From contig NZ_LMTZ01000109.1 in NCBI RefSeq assembly GCF_001456025.1, forward strand, positions 1-64,000: DNA of 64,000 bases. The letters run 5' to 3'. The notes under the pieces are model-generated. The model did no database searches. It saw nothing but the letters and a program-made list of their open reading frames with translations, and had not been told where the DNA came from. Shown one piece after another: positions 36,566 to 45,116 of this stretch. Made by a program: the position numbers and the translations under genes. Each line of letters opens with the position of its first letter. The stretch's first letter is position 1. The stretch comes from Mastigocoleus testarum BC008. GTDB lineage: Bacteria > Cyanobacteriota > Cyanobacteriia > Cyanobacteriales > Nostocaceae.

Positions 36566-37705
36566 ATGAAAAACTTATTTTTCAAACATCTATTTTGGGA
36601 ATATCTCTTTTCTTGTGCTGGGGAGAATAATAAATTTCAAGAATCACCCCGTAAAGGTCAAAAAAGTAGAGGTCAAATAAAAATCGAAAACATCATATTA
36701 TTGACCTGCAAGATTTTGCTTGTGAGTATTTTTTTTGTTCCTGTGACAGTGAATGCAGTTGAAGTAACAGAACAACTTCATGGTTCATCCTATGTAAAAA
36801 ATTCATCTCAATTACGCGAGGAAGCTGATCGACAGGTAAGTTTAGCTCGACGGGAATTAAAACAAGGAAAAACAGACTCAGCAGTAAATTTACTATTACA
36901 GGCTTTAGAAATTTATCATTTCACTGGAGACATAAAGGCTCAAGGTTTAGTTTACGATTTATTGGGTAAAAGCTATGTAAAATTAGGTCGTTCTAAACAA
37001 GCCGAAAATGCTATTCGCCGGCGTTTAGCGATCGCTCGCGATCTCAAAGACTTTCGCTCTCAAATTTTTGCATTAAATAACATCGGTACTTTATTGATGC
37101 AAAAAGGCGATTTTAATCCCGCACTTCAAACTTTTATAGAAGCCCTCAACATTGCTCGTGAGATTGAAAGTCTTGAAGGTCAAGGACTTTCTTTAAGCAA
37201 TGTAGGTTTAGCAAATTTTCGTTTGGGAAATCATAACCAAGCCATGGAGCTTTATGAAAATGCATTAAACTTTCGCCGTCAAGCTAGGGACTCCCTCGGA
37301 GAAGCAAATACTCTCAATCATTTAGGGGATGCTTACCTCTTAGTCGATAATTATCAACAGACCATTGCTACTTACGGTGCAGCACTACGGATTGCAAAAA
37401 CTATCAGCGACCGCTCAAATGAATTACGTGCGATGGATGGGCTAATAACTGCTCATAGTTCCGTGAAGCGTTATGACCGGGCTTTTGAATTGCTTGAAAG
37501 ACGTTTGAGTATAGCGAAGAAACTCAACAATATTCGGGAAGAGTTGAAATCATTTGAATCTTACGCCAAATTGTACGAGCAAATGGGTCAATATTCTACA
37601 GCTCGTAATTTTTACGAAAGAGCTATTTTACTTGCAAAAACCTTGGAAGATAGCAGAGAAGAGTTATTGTTACTCGACAAAATTACCCGTATCAGCAAAC
37701 GCTGA
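36566..37705 (+). CDS. TPR-repeat protein with N-terminal signal/anchor
   Basis: The 379-residue protein has a charged leader, a hydrophobic segment at about 46-66 (ILLTCKILLVSIFFVPVT, then VNA, a possible cleavage site), then at least six tetratricopeptide units of the TPR_12 type (for example GLSLSNVGLANFRLGNHNQA and EANTLNHLGDAYLLVDNYQQ). It is probably periplasmic or membrane-anchored and serves as a protein-interaction scaffold. The ATG at 36566 is preferred over an upstream TTG. Followed by a good hairpin terminator. Confidence 0.8.
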   Translation: MKNLFFKHLFWEYLFSCAGENNKFQESPRKGQKSRGQIKIENIILLTCKILLVSIFFVPVTVNAVEVTEQLHGSSYVKNSSQLREEADRQVSLARRELKQGKTDSAVNLLLQALEIYHFTGDIKAQGLVYDLLGKSYVKLGRSKQAENAIRRRLAIARDLKDFRSQIFALNNIGTLLMQKGDFNPALQTFIEALNIAREIESLEGQGLSLSNVGLANFRLGNHNQAMELYENALNFRRQARDSLGEANTLNHLGDAYLLVDNYQQTIATYGAALRIAKTISDRSNELRAMDGLITAHSSVKRYDRAFELLERRLSIAKKLNNIREELKSFESYAKLYEQMGQYSTARNFYERAILLAKTLEDSREELLLLDKITRISKR

Positions 37706-37741
37706 TCGAAAGCTTTTCTGAATTTAACTACTTGCTAATTC

Positions 37742-37765
37742 TAGAGACGTGTTACTGCGTCTCTA
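37742..37765 (+). terminator. Intrinsic terminator after the TPR gene
   Basis: TAGAGACG and CGTCTCTA form eight perfect pairs around an eight-base loop, followed by TTTCT, 37 bases after the TPR stop codon. Confidence 0.7.
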
Positions 37766-38030
37766 TTTCTATAAATGCATTACTTGATACAAGAAAATCA
37801 CTACATTCATCTATTGTTAATTATGAATATTAAATATTTTTGGTGAAATTCAAAAAAGTTAATTTAATGATAACTCTTGGATAAATCTTAATTTGATGTG
37901 GACGTTTAAGTAATTACCATTACATAATTATGTAGAAATTAATTTAATAACACTTTCTTATAATGACGATTAAAAAAATATAAACTATAATTTAATTTCG
38001 ATTTCCAAGGAAAATAACTTTTTAATTTCA

Positions 38031-38040
38031 GCCACGTGGC
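38031..38040. promoter_or_regulatory. GCCACGTGGC palindrome before the CAP gene
   Basis: A perfect 10-bp palindrome 55 bases upstream of the CAP-protein start. A CAGCC/GGCTG pair also overlaps it, so it could be an operator or an alternative leader hairpin. Confidence 0.35.
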
Positions 38041-38094
38041 ATAGGCTGTGCTCTACCTAGAAAATACTCAGTAATTTGTGTTCCCTATTAACCT

Positions 38095-39663
38095 ATGCCT
38101 GTCAATATTTTTGATGCGAGCTTTTATCGCTCTGCTAACCCAAGCTTAGAAAGTTTGAGTGATAATGACCTATGGTCTCACTTTCAAAACCATGGTTTAG
38201 AAGCAGATTTATCCTTTTCCCTCTTAGTAAATTTAGACTTTTATCGAGCTAACAACAGTGACTTGAGTCACTTTAGCAATAAAGATGCTTTTGAACATTT
38301 GCAAAACTACGGAATTTCAGAAGGGCGTCAATTTTCTGAATTATGGGATTTGAATTTTTATCGCCAAAATAATACTGATTTAACTTTTTTTAGTAATGAA
38401 CAATTATTTCAGCATCTGCAAAATTATGGTGTTGCAGAAGGACGGAGATTTTCTCAGTTTTTTGATGTTAATTACTATTTAGCCAATAATCCGGATTTAT
38501 TAACAGAGTTTGGTAAGGATAAATCAGCGTTACTACAACATTTTGTGATTTATGGCTTGGATGAAGGACGTAGATTTTCAGTTGCATTTGACCCTAATTT
38601 TTACCGCCATAATAACCCAGACTTAGCAAATGCAAGTCTTACTAACCAGCAACTTTTAGAACACTTTCGGATTTATGGTTTGAGTGAAGGTCGAGCTTCA
38701 TCGGAATCATTTGATGTGAAACGTTATTTAGGTTTCAATTCTGACCTTGGAAGAGATAACTTAAACTATCAAATGGCCTACGAACACTTTATCACCGATG
38801 GTTTGACTGAAGGTCGTATGGCAAGTAACCACATTTTCGAGGATTCTGCAGGAGACACTATCGATACTTCTCGCCATATTTTACTCGGTCACAATTCAGT
38901 TACATGGAGAGAGGCTGTTAGTAGTAATGATAGGAAAGATATCTATAAATTCACCTTAGAAGAAGCAAGTAATGAGTTCAATCTGACACTTAACGGTTTA
39001 AAACATAATGCAGGTGTAAATTTGCGTAATACTAGTGGTGAAATTGTTGCTGGTGTGAACAATCCAGGAACAATGGGAGAATCACTCATCATTGATCATT
39101 TAGGTGCTGGTACTTTTTATATAGAGGTCTATTTCGAGCCTGAAGGTGGCTCTACAAATTACAATTTGAGCTTATCTGCAACACCCAATAGATCGGAACC
39201 TACTGCGTCAGAAACTCCTATTCCACAGACTCCAATACCCACTGGTAGTAATGACGAATTTATCCAAGAAGTTTTAAGACTAACAAATCAGGAACGTACT
39301 AAATTTGCCTTAGAGCCATTAGTTTTGGGTACAGAATTGAGTCAAATTTCTCAAAATCATAGTTTGGATATGGCTATTAATGACTTTTTTAGTCATAAAA
39401 GTCCCGACGGTTCTTCTGCTGTTGAACGAGCAGAAGCACAAGGCTATCTATATCCCTACATTGGAGAAAACATTGCTGCAGGATATTCTACACCTGAAGC
39501 TGTTGTTGCAGCCTGGATGAATAGTCCCGGACATCGTCGAAATATCCTTAATCCGTATTACGAAGAAATAGGTATTGGTTACTACTACTTAGAAAATGAC
39601 ACTGGTAATGTCAACTATAGAGACTATTGGACTCAGAATTTCAGTACGCAAGTTACTTCTTAA
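38095..39663 (+). CDS. CAP/SCP-domain protein with six N-terminal FDxxFY-EGR repeats
   Basis: A 522-residue protein. Residues 1-250 hold six repeats of about 38 residues, patterned FDxNFYRxNNPDL ... HFxxYGLxEGRxFS. Residues of about 255-360 resemble a pre-peptidase C-terminal (PPC) beta domain, and residues of about 385-520 are a CAP domain (LTNQERTKFALEPL, SHKSPDG, GENIAAGYSTPEAVVAAW, SPGHRRNIL). CAP domains are extracellular and often bind lipids or act at cell walls. No signal peptide is visible, so export may use another route such as type I secretion. Single gene. Confidence 0.88.
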   Translation: MPVNIFDASFYRSANPSLESLSDNDLWSHFQNHGLEADLSFSLLVNLDFYRANNSDLSHFSNKDAFEHLQNYGISEGRQFSELWDLNFYRQNNTDLTFFSNEQLFQHLQNYGVAEGRRFSQFFDVNYYLANNPDLLTEFGKDKSALLQHFVIYGLDEGRRFSVAFDPNFYRHNNPDLANASLTNQQLLEHFRIYGLSEGRASSESFDVKRYLGFNSDLGRDNLNYQMAYEHFITDGLTEGRMASNHIFEDSAGDTIDTSRHILLGHNSVTWREAVSSNDRKDIYKFTLEEASNEFNLTLNGLKHNAGVNLRNTSGEIVAGVNNPGTMGESLIIDHLGAGTFYIEVYFEPEGGSTNYNLSLSATPNRSEPTASETPIPQTPIPTGSNDEFIQEVLRLTNQERTKFALEPLVLGTELSQISQNHSLDMAINDFFSHKSPDGSSAVERAEAQGYLYPYIGENIAAGYSTPEAVVAAWMNSPGHRRNILNPYYEEIGIGYYYLENDTGNVNYRDYWTQNFSTQVTS

Positions 39664-40251
39664 CCAGATCAAAGTTTATACATTCTTAAGCGCAAGTTTC
39701 ACTAGCCCACAGTAAAACCGAAGGTAATGACGTACCTTAATTTTTTCACAACGCAAATTTGATCGGTAAGCGTGTAGGTTAGGATATTATATTTTTCCTA
39801 AAAGGGAAGCGGGAACAGGAAACAATAAATGTCCTAACCTAAAACTGTAGCGCTATATTTCATTCTGCTCTTCCCTGGGTTAATTAACTGTTAGGAGGGA
39901 ATGGCACGCTCGTTAAGACTCAAACCTTGAACTGATGAGGGGTGTGGGAGGTGTGGGGAGTGTGGGAGGTGTGGGAAGCGTGCCATTCAGTTTTGTGCAA
40001 CAATCCTCATTAATTAAACTCCCCTCTCTCCCCTCTCTACCCCCTCTTCCCGAATAGCAAGGCTTTCACCCCGCGCCTAGCGGCGAACAACTTTTCTTAG
40101 TGCCATTCCGGTTGGGAGGTTATATCCCAATACGGTTACCGTTAAGCATTTTCGTCAACCCAACCTACTTTAATTTTGAGATTTAGTATATCCTACACCT
40201 CAGTACAGGTAGGACGTGGGGCTTACACCGAGCAAGCTAAACACTTAAAAA
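39664..40251. other. Spacer rich in simple repeats
   Basis: Nearly 590 bases between convergent genes. It holds a GTGTGGGAG-type array (about 39940-39976), a CT-rich tract (about 40018-40051) and an 11-bp inverted repeat (annotated). No gene seen. Confidence 0.55.
39900..39987. repeat. 11-bp inverted repeat enclosing a GTGTGGGAG array
   Basis: AATGGCACGCT at 39900-39910 is exactly inverted as AGCGTGCCATT at 39977-39987. The 66 bases inside include tandem GTGTGGGAG/GTGTGGGGA units. Possibly a small mobile repeat; no flanking duplication was recognised. Confidence 0.55.
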
Positions 40252-41697
40252 TCAAGATTCGGGAATTATCGGTAAATAAACAGTAAAGGTTGTACCCTGA
40301 TTCAGAGTACTTTCAACTTGAATTTGACCGTGATGATACTCCACAATCGCTTGGGCGATCGCTAATCCTAATCCCGAACCTGTATCAGCTCCAATATGTT
40401 TATTACTCGAGTGATGAACGCGTGCTGGATCTACCCGATAAAAACGATTAAATAACCTGGGTAAAGCCTCTGGAGGAATACCTACTCCATTATCACTGAC
40501 TTTCACTTCCAATTGAGGATAACGATCGCGCAATCCAGATACTCGATGGTTCGATTCTAGACGCATTAGCTCTACTTGGACTTTTCCTGTACTATCAGTA
40601 TATTGCAAAGCATTGCTAATTAAATTAGTAAATAGCCGTACTAGTTGTTCCCAATTAGCCCTCAAAGAGAACCAGTCATCCGGTAATTCAAAATCACTTT
40701 CGCTAATGGGAGGTTCTATCAACTCCAAAGTCAAAGAAATATTTTTTTCTGCTGCTAATAGTTGTTGTTCTTCAACTAATTCAATTAATAATACATCCAA
40801 GGGACAGAAAGAAAAAGTATTTTTATTGATACCGCTATCTTGTCTCGCAAGAAATAACAAATCGTTAACTAATTTTCCCAGCCTTTTTGTCAGTCTTTCG
40901 ATAACTTTTAATTGTTGGCGATAATTTCGATCTACCAAGTTATCTGATTCTGTTAAATCTAGATCTGTAAGTGCAACTTGAACATTAGTTTGAATTAGAG
41001 CAATCGGACTTCTTAATTCGTGGGAAGCATCAGCAGTAAACTGCTTGAGACGTTGATATGATTCTCCCACAGGCTCCATTGCTTTTCCAGCCAAAAACCA
41101 ACCACTAGCAGCAACAGAAAGTAACATCAAAGCACTACCTCCAGCCAAATCAAATATTAGTTGATGACTGGGTTTCGTTACTTCAAACCAAGGATGACTA
41201 ACACGTAAATAACCTAAAACTTGTCTTCCTATTTCTACTCTTTCAGTTACTTGTCGAAGTAAAATATTGTAATTACAGTCTACTGAAATATCACTGCAAT
41301 CTGAACTACTATTGGGTCTAATTACCCGGACAGTTTCACCATCACGATTAGCATGAATTGGAATATCTAAAGGTTCTGAGAAAGTAGACCAAAGTAATTT
41401 ACCATTAGGACTAAACCACTCCAAATCGATGCGGTCGTCTTCCACTGAATCAGCATTATTGCGAAAGCTGGCTTCAGGGTTAACACGCAATTGATTGTAT
41501 TTACTGTTGCCTAGACTTACTGATTCTATAACTAGCGATCGCTCTACTACTTCGACTACATGATTTAAAGTGTCATCGATTCGCTCTACTAAGGTCGAGC
41601 GAACGTACAAATAAACACCACTTGCAAAAAGTAATAAAAGTACTGCTGTAATAGCTGTATACCAAAGTGCTAGACGACGCCGAGTTGCTTGGAACAT
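40252..41697 (-). CDS. Two-component sensor histidine kinase
   Basis: A 481-residue membrane sensor. TM1 is at about 13-32, a periplasmic domain lies at about 35-180 with two cysteines (134 and 141), TM2 is at about 183-204, then HisKA with H-box DASHELRSP (His226) and HATPase boxes NLISNALQYT (N), DNGVGIPPEALPRLF (G1) and GSGLGLAIAQA (G2). It autophosphorylates and passes phosphate to a response regulator. No response regulator adjoins it. Cyanobacterial kinases with a similar opening include metal sensors, but the signal here cannot be assigned. Confidence 0.93.
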   Translation of the reverse strand: MFQATRRRLALWYTAITAVLLLLFASGVYLYVRSTLVERIDDTLNHVVEVVERSLVIESVSLGNSKYNQLRVNPEASFRNNADSVEDDRIDLEWFSPNGKLLWSTFSEPLDIPIHANRDGETVRVIRPNSSSDCSDISVDCNYNILLRQVTERVEIGRQVLGYLRVSHPWFEVTKPSHQLIFDLAGGSALMLLSVAASGWFLAGKAMEPVGESYQRLKQFTADASHELRSPIALIQTNVQVALTDLDLTESDNLVDRNYRQQLKVIERLTKRLGKLVNDLLFLARQDSGINKNTFSFCPLDVLLIELVEEQQLLAAEKNISLTLELIEPPISESDFELPDDWFSLRANWEQLVRLFTNLISNALQYTDSTGKVQVELMRLESNHRVSGLRDRYPQLEVKVSDNGVGIPPEALPRLFNRFYRVDPARVHHSSNKHIGADTGSGLGLAIAQAIVEYHHGQIQVESTLNQGTTFTVYLPIIPES

Positions 41698-42603
41698 ATT
41701 CTTGGAGGGCTTGGTATTTTTACTGGTAGATCGCTCAATGTAAATGGGAAATAATTATCTCAAAATTATTGAATATGCCTTTTTGGGTCCAATAAGATAG
41801 GTGTTATCTACATAGGGGTATATAAGCCTATATGTTTACTTAAGTATTAATACTAATTATTTTTCGATTTAGTTAACTAATAATTCCATATTCTTACTGA
41901 AGTAATCTTTTAGTTACAGAGGTTAAATTCTTTATGTAACTCCTCAGCAGGGGAGATTTGTAATACTAATAACTGGACATGTATTTTTTGACACTTTTTA
42001 CTTTGGTTTTTGAGTAAATTCATAACGGTGCTCAATTATGAATTTATATTTGCATCTTGATTGCATAATGTATATGTGGGGCTACAAACTTTAACCCGAA
42101 AATTCTACTTTTTCTCCTTAATAGTTGCATTTATTACCAAAAGAATAATTAAAATATATTTTTTGACTAAAAAGCTATCTTATACAGAATTAATACCATA
42201 TATATCTTTAGTTTATCTCATTCTTGTAAGGTTAAGATTTGCGGTTAAACGCCCCATAAACATGTATTTATCGCAGATTGCAAAAATGTAAATTACATCA
42301 TCAATAATAACTCCACATAAATATTAGATGCTATGAATTATAAGTAATTTTTTGCAACTCAATTATGGGATAAACATTAAAGTATTTAGCTTAATTAATT
42401 AAGGAGGTGATATACCTATCTAGAAATTTAATATTGTAATAAATCTCATATTTGCAAAAATAATTCGACCCTCGACTCTCGGGATTACCAGGGAATCTAA
42501 AAACAAAAATTAATTAGCATAATCCAATTAGTTTTGAAGATTGGGAAAAAGAGAGTTAATCAAACTTCCAACATTTACACCACAAAACTGAAGGAAAATT
42601 TTA
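41698..42603. other. Divergent spacer upstream of the fibre locus
   Basis: About 900 bases. A 76-codon TTG frame at 42061-42291 has no ribosome site and is rejected. At 42401-42411 the sequence AAGGAGGTGAT is a perfect Shine-Dalgarno match, but no start codon sits at usable distance. The pilin-like gene has its own AAGGA site at 42591. Confidence 0.5.
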
Positions 42604-43167
42604 ATGAAAACCAAATTTTTAGCAATTATTGCTGCTAGCTTGAGTGCAGTTGGTAGCATTGTAATAGGTGCGCCTGCAAATGCAGTAGAGCAAGAGGTCA
42701 ATGTTGAAATCACTATTCAACCGACAATGTTCTTGCGGACTTTTGAAAATATCAGTTTGGATATTACTCAAGGAGATTTGGGAGCAAATGACAAAGATTT
42801 TGACCCAACTAACAATACAACTGATGGGAATACCAACCTTACTGTAGCCCCAAGACCATCTCTTGCTGATGGAAATCAATTATCAGCGGTACCAAAACAA
42901 GTTAAAGAACTCTACGCCGTTTGGGCTAATAGTGGTACAAATGTTGATGTGACCATTGAAGCAACTCAAGACACATTGACAAGCACTACAGATACTGCAT
43001 CTACTGCAACAATCACTAGCGTTACACCCACTCAACCTAATGGAAGTCCAACTGCAACCACACCTTTGGTTGGTGGTGCTGACTTTGTATTTGATCTGAC
43101 AAATGCTAGGGCTACTGGAACATATAGCGGAGGTATGGTTAGAGTGAAAGCAGAAGCACAACTCTAA
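42604..43167 (+). CDS. Secreted pilin-like subunit (predicted)
   Basis: A 187-residue protein with a clear signal peptide (MKTKFLAIIAASLSAVGSIV, cleavage after APANA). The mature part is Thr/Asn/Asp-rich, has no cysteine and is predicted all-beta. It starts VEVEITIQPTMFLRTFENIS-like, with the same alternating hydrophobic pattern, and ends in an alternating strand (MVRVKAEAQL), a layout like fimbrial subunits whose terminal strands take part in donor-strand exchange. It is followed by a GC-rich stem-loop and then by chaperone and usher genes, which supports a role as the major fibre subunit. The family cannot be named from sequence alone. Confidence 0.6.
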   Translation: MKTKFLAIIAASLSAVGSIVIGAPANAVEQEVNVEITIQPTMFLRTFENISLDITQGDLGANDKDFDPTNNTTDGNTNLTVAPRPSLADGNQLSAVPKQVKELYAVWANSGTNVDVTIEATQDTLTSTTDTASTATITSVTPTQPNGSPTATTPLVGGADFVFDLTNARATGTYSGGMVRVKAEAQL

Positions 43168-43195
43168 TCCAGATCCAATTACAAATTATTCGGGT

Positions 43196-43212
43196 GCAGG
43201 CGTTTCGCCTGC
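43196..43212 (+). promoter_or_regulatory. Perfect GC-rich stem-loop after the pilin-like gene
   Basis: GCAGGCG-TTT-CGCCTGC forms seven pairs with a three-base loop, 28 bases after the stop. No T-run follows, so it more likely stabilises the upstream message or partly attenuates read-through, as seen after major pilin genes of fimbrial operons. Confidence 0.6.
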
Positions 43213-43422
43213 TTCCAGTAATATTTCAAATCAGGTTATCCCTGTAAAAAGAAAATTCAAAGTAATCAGAAGACTCCACAAACTCTCTCAAACAGAGTTG
43301 AGAGCGAGGAAAATTTAATGACAAGTATTTAATACGGACACAATACTCATCCAAACACAATATTATTTTCCCTTCCCAATACTACTTTCAAAGAAATATC
43401 TGCAACATAAATTTTAAATACC

Positions 43423-43959
43423 ATGAGTTGCCAACTCAATTTGAGATACTACTGGTTGATGGTTATGGCACTTTTAGTCATACCTCAATTACAAGTTACG
43501 GCGCAAACATCACCACCACCAGATCCTAGCAGTGATTACGAATTATCTTTTAGCTCCGAACCTGTAAATATTTCTCCTTTAAGACCTCAAGATATTTTAC
43601 CAAGCCAGAGCGGAACTGCAAGTACTCAAGGACAGTTACTAGTAGCTCCCTCATTTAATGAAGTAATTTCCCGCGAGCTACCACAACTTTGGCGAATGCG
43701 AGTTCCAACTGAAGATGTACCCGACTTAGTAGCCCAATACACAATTACAACTTCTAATGAAAATGGCAATCCTTTTCTGAGTGTAACCCTGGAACCGTTA
43801 GACATTAGGGAAGTATCTAACGACCCTAATACCAGCACAAGTGTAGTAGAAGGAGGCGTACGCCTGCTGTTTGGGGATGCATTTAAAACTGGGAATGCAG
43901 GTAGTTACCAAGGACAAATATCAGTATGCGTCAAACGCAACGATAGTGGTTGTTTGTAA
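43423..43959 (+). CDS. Secreted protein of the fibre locus (minor subunit or adhesin?)
   Basis: A 178-residue protein with a signal peptide (hydrophobic residues 11-24, cleavage after VTA). The mature protein starts with Pro-rich QTSPPPDPSSDYE, then a beta-rich domain, and ends ISVCVKRNDSGCL with a possible disulphide at the extreme C-terminus. I do not recognise the family. Its position between the pilin-like gene and the chaperone, all on one strand, suggests a minor or tip subunit. No good ribosome site is seen before the ATG. Confidence 0.6.
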   Translation: MSCQLNLRYYWLMVMALLVIPQLQVTAQTSPPPDPSSDYELSFSSEPVNISPLRPQDILPSQSGTASTQGQLLVAPSFNEVISRELPQLWRMRVPTEDVPDLVAQYTITTSNENGNPFLSVTLEPLDIREVSNDPNTSTSVVEGGVRLLFGDAFKTGNAGSYQGQISVCVKRNDSGCL

Positions 43960-44010
43960 AAGGTATTCCTAAAATATTTTGTTCGATCTGTGAGGAGTAT
44001 AAAGGTTCAA

Positions 44011-44901
44011 ATGTTACATAAATTCAAAAGTATTGGTTTAAGTTTGATTGCACTTTTAACACTTGGGATTGAGAGCGTCGATGGAATTGAGGTTAGTGTT
44101 AGTCCCCCTCGTTTTGAAATTCCCATTGGTGGTAAAAAGCGTTCACAGTCCCTCAAAATTAAAAATTTTGACGATAAGCCAGTACAAATGAAGGCTAATA
44201 TCCGCTCGTGGACTCTGGACAAAAATAGCAAATTACAAGAAATAGAATCCACCGAGCAGACTTTAGACCAAGCAATTATTTTTACCCCTTCTAGATTTAC
44301 TATTCCCCCTGGTGGCGAACAAACAATTCGCTTTGCTATTCGTCCCAAAGTTAAACTGGCTCCTGGAGAACATCGAGCGATCATCAACCTTGAAGAAATT
44401 CCACGACAAAATAAAAACCGGAATCCAAACTCTTTAATTACTGTTGCTAGCATGGGGGTAGTTATTTATGCTTATTCTGGTGAAATAAAAAGAGTTGGCA
44501 TTCTTAATTCTGTAAACTTAGATACTAATTCCAATGGTTTGACAACAGCGGTTTTTGATATTTCCAGTCAAGGAAATGCCCATGTGCGTATGAATGGACA
44601 GTATGCTATTTGGGAAGCAGCTAAGTATCCAGGTTCAGAAGTAACTAAAAATATACCAGGTTTAGATAAATCAAAAATAAAATTACCGGCTAATGTCTTA
44701 GCTGCAGGAAAAATTAAAATCAAGCCTGTTTTAGCTACAACCCGTCGTCAGCAGATACTTCCAGTAGCAAAGAAATTACCACCAGGAAAATACATTTTAG
44801 ACATTAATGGTGATTTAAGTGGAATTCCTATTGATAAGGGTATTCCTTTCACTGTTCCGCCTTTATCTAATACTTCTAAGTCCGTAAATAAAAAGTTTTG
44901 A
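44011..44901 (+). CDS. PapD-like periplasmic chaperone
   Basis: The 296-residue protein has a signal peptide (LSLIALLTLGIESVDG) followed by the PapD N-terminal immunoglobulin domain: IEVSVSPPRFEIPIGG, KNFDDKPVQMKANIRSW, then FTPSRFTIPPGGEQTIRF, the classic chaperone F1-G1 region, and APGEHRAIINLEEIP. Such chaperones cap fibre subunits in the periplasm and hand them to the usher. An AAAGG site five bases before the ATG supports this start over a GTG at 43990. It is longer than typical (about 230-250) because of an extended C-terminal domain. Confidence 0.85.
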   Translation: MLHKFKSIGLSLIALLTLGIESVDGIEVSVSPPRFEIPIGGKKRSQSLKIKNFDDKPVQMKANIRSWTLDKNSKLQEIESTEQTLDQAIIFTPSRFTIPPGGEQTIRFAIRPKVKLAPGEHRAIINLEEIPRQNKNRNPNSLITVASMGVVIYAYSGEIKRVGILNSVNLDTNSNGLTTAVFDISSQGNAHVRMNGQYAIWEAAKYPGSEVTKNIPGLDKSKIKLPANVLAAGKIKIKPVLATTRRQQILPVAKKLPPGKYILDINGDLSGIPIDKGIPFTVPPLSNTSKSVNKKF

Positions 44902-44947
44902 TTCTATTTATAAGAAGACTTAAAGATACTTTTATTCTGAGATATTT

Positions 44948-45027
44948 AAAAAGTCAAGAGTCTAAAAATTTAAGAATTTGAAAAGTCGAGAATTTGAAAA
45001 ATCGAAGATTTAAAAATTTGCAAAATT
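44948..45027. repeat. 16-bp tandem array between chaperone and usher genes
   Basis: Five imperfect 16-bp units of the GAAAAATCGAAGATTT type. Period and composition match the array at 30641. Being A/G-rich and inside a probable operon, it may also affect transcript structure. Confidence 0.7.
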
Positions 45028-45116
45028 GCAAAACTACATAAGCTATTTTTAACTTCTTTTAATTAGAGTTAACAGCTGGATATTTTGGCTAGTTATTTGA
45101 ATTTTATTACTTAGAT

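Larger units (their letters stand above)
37706..38094. other. Spacer with terminator and palindrome
   Basis: The gap contains the TPR-gene terminator (37742-37765) and the GCCACGTGGC palindrome (38031-38040). Otherwise AT-rich with no gene. Confidence 0.6.

Noticed and set aside
42061..42291. 76-codon plus-strand frame upstream of the fibre locus
   Set aside because: TTG start without ribosome site; the hydrophobic look comes from AT-rich DNA.
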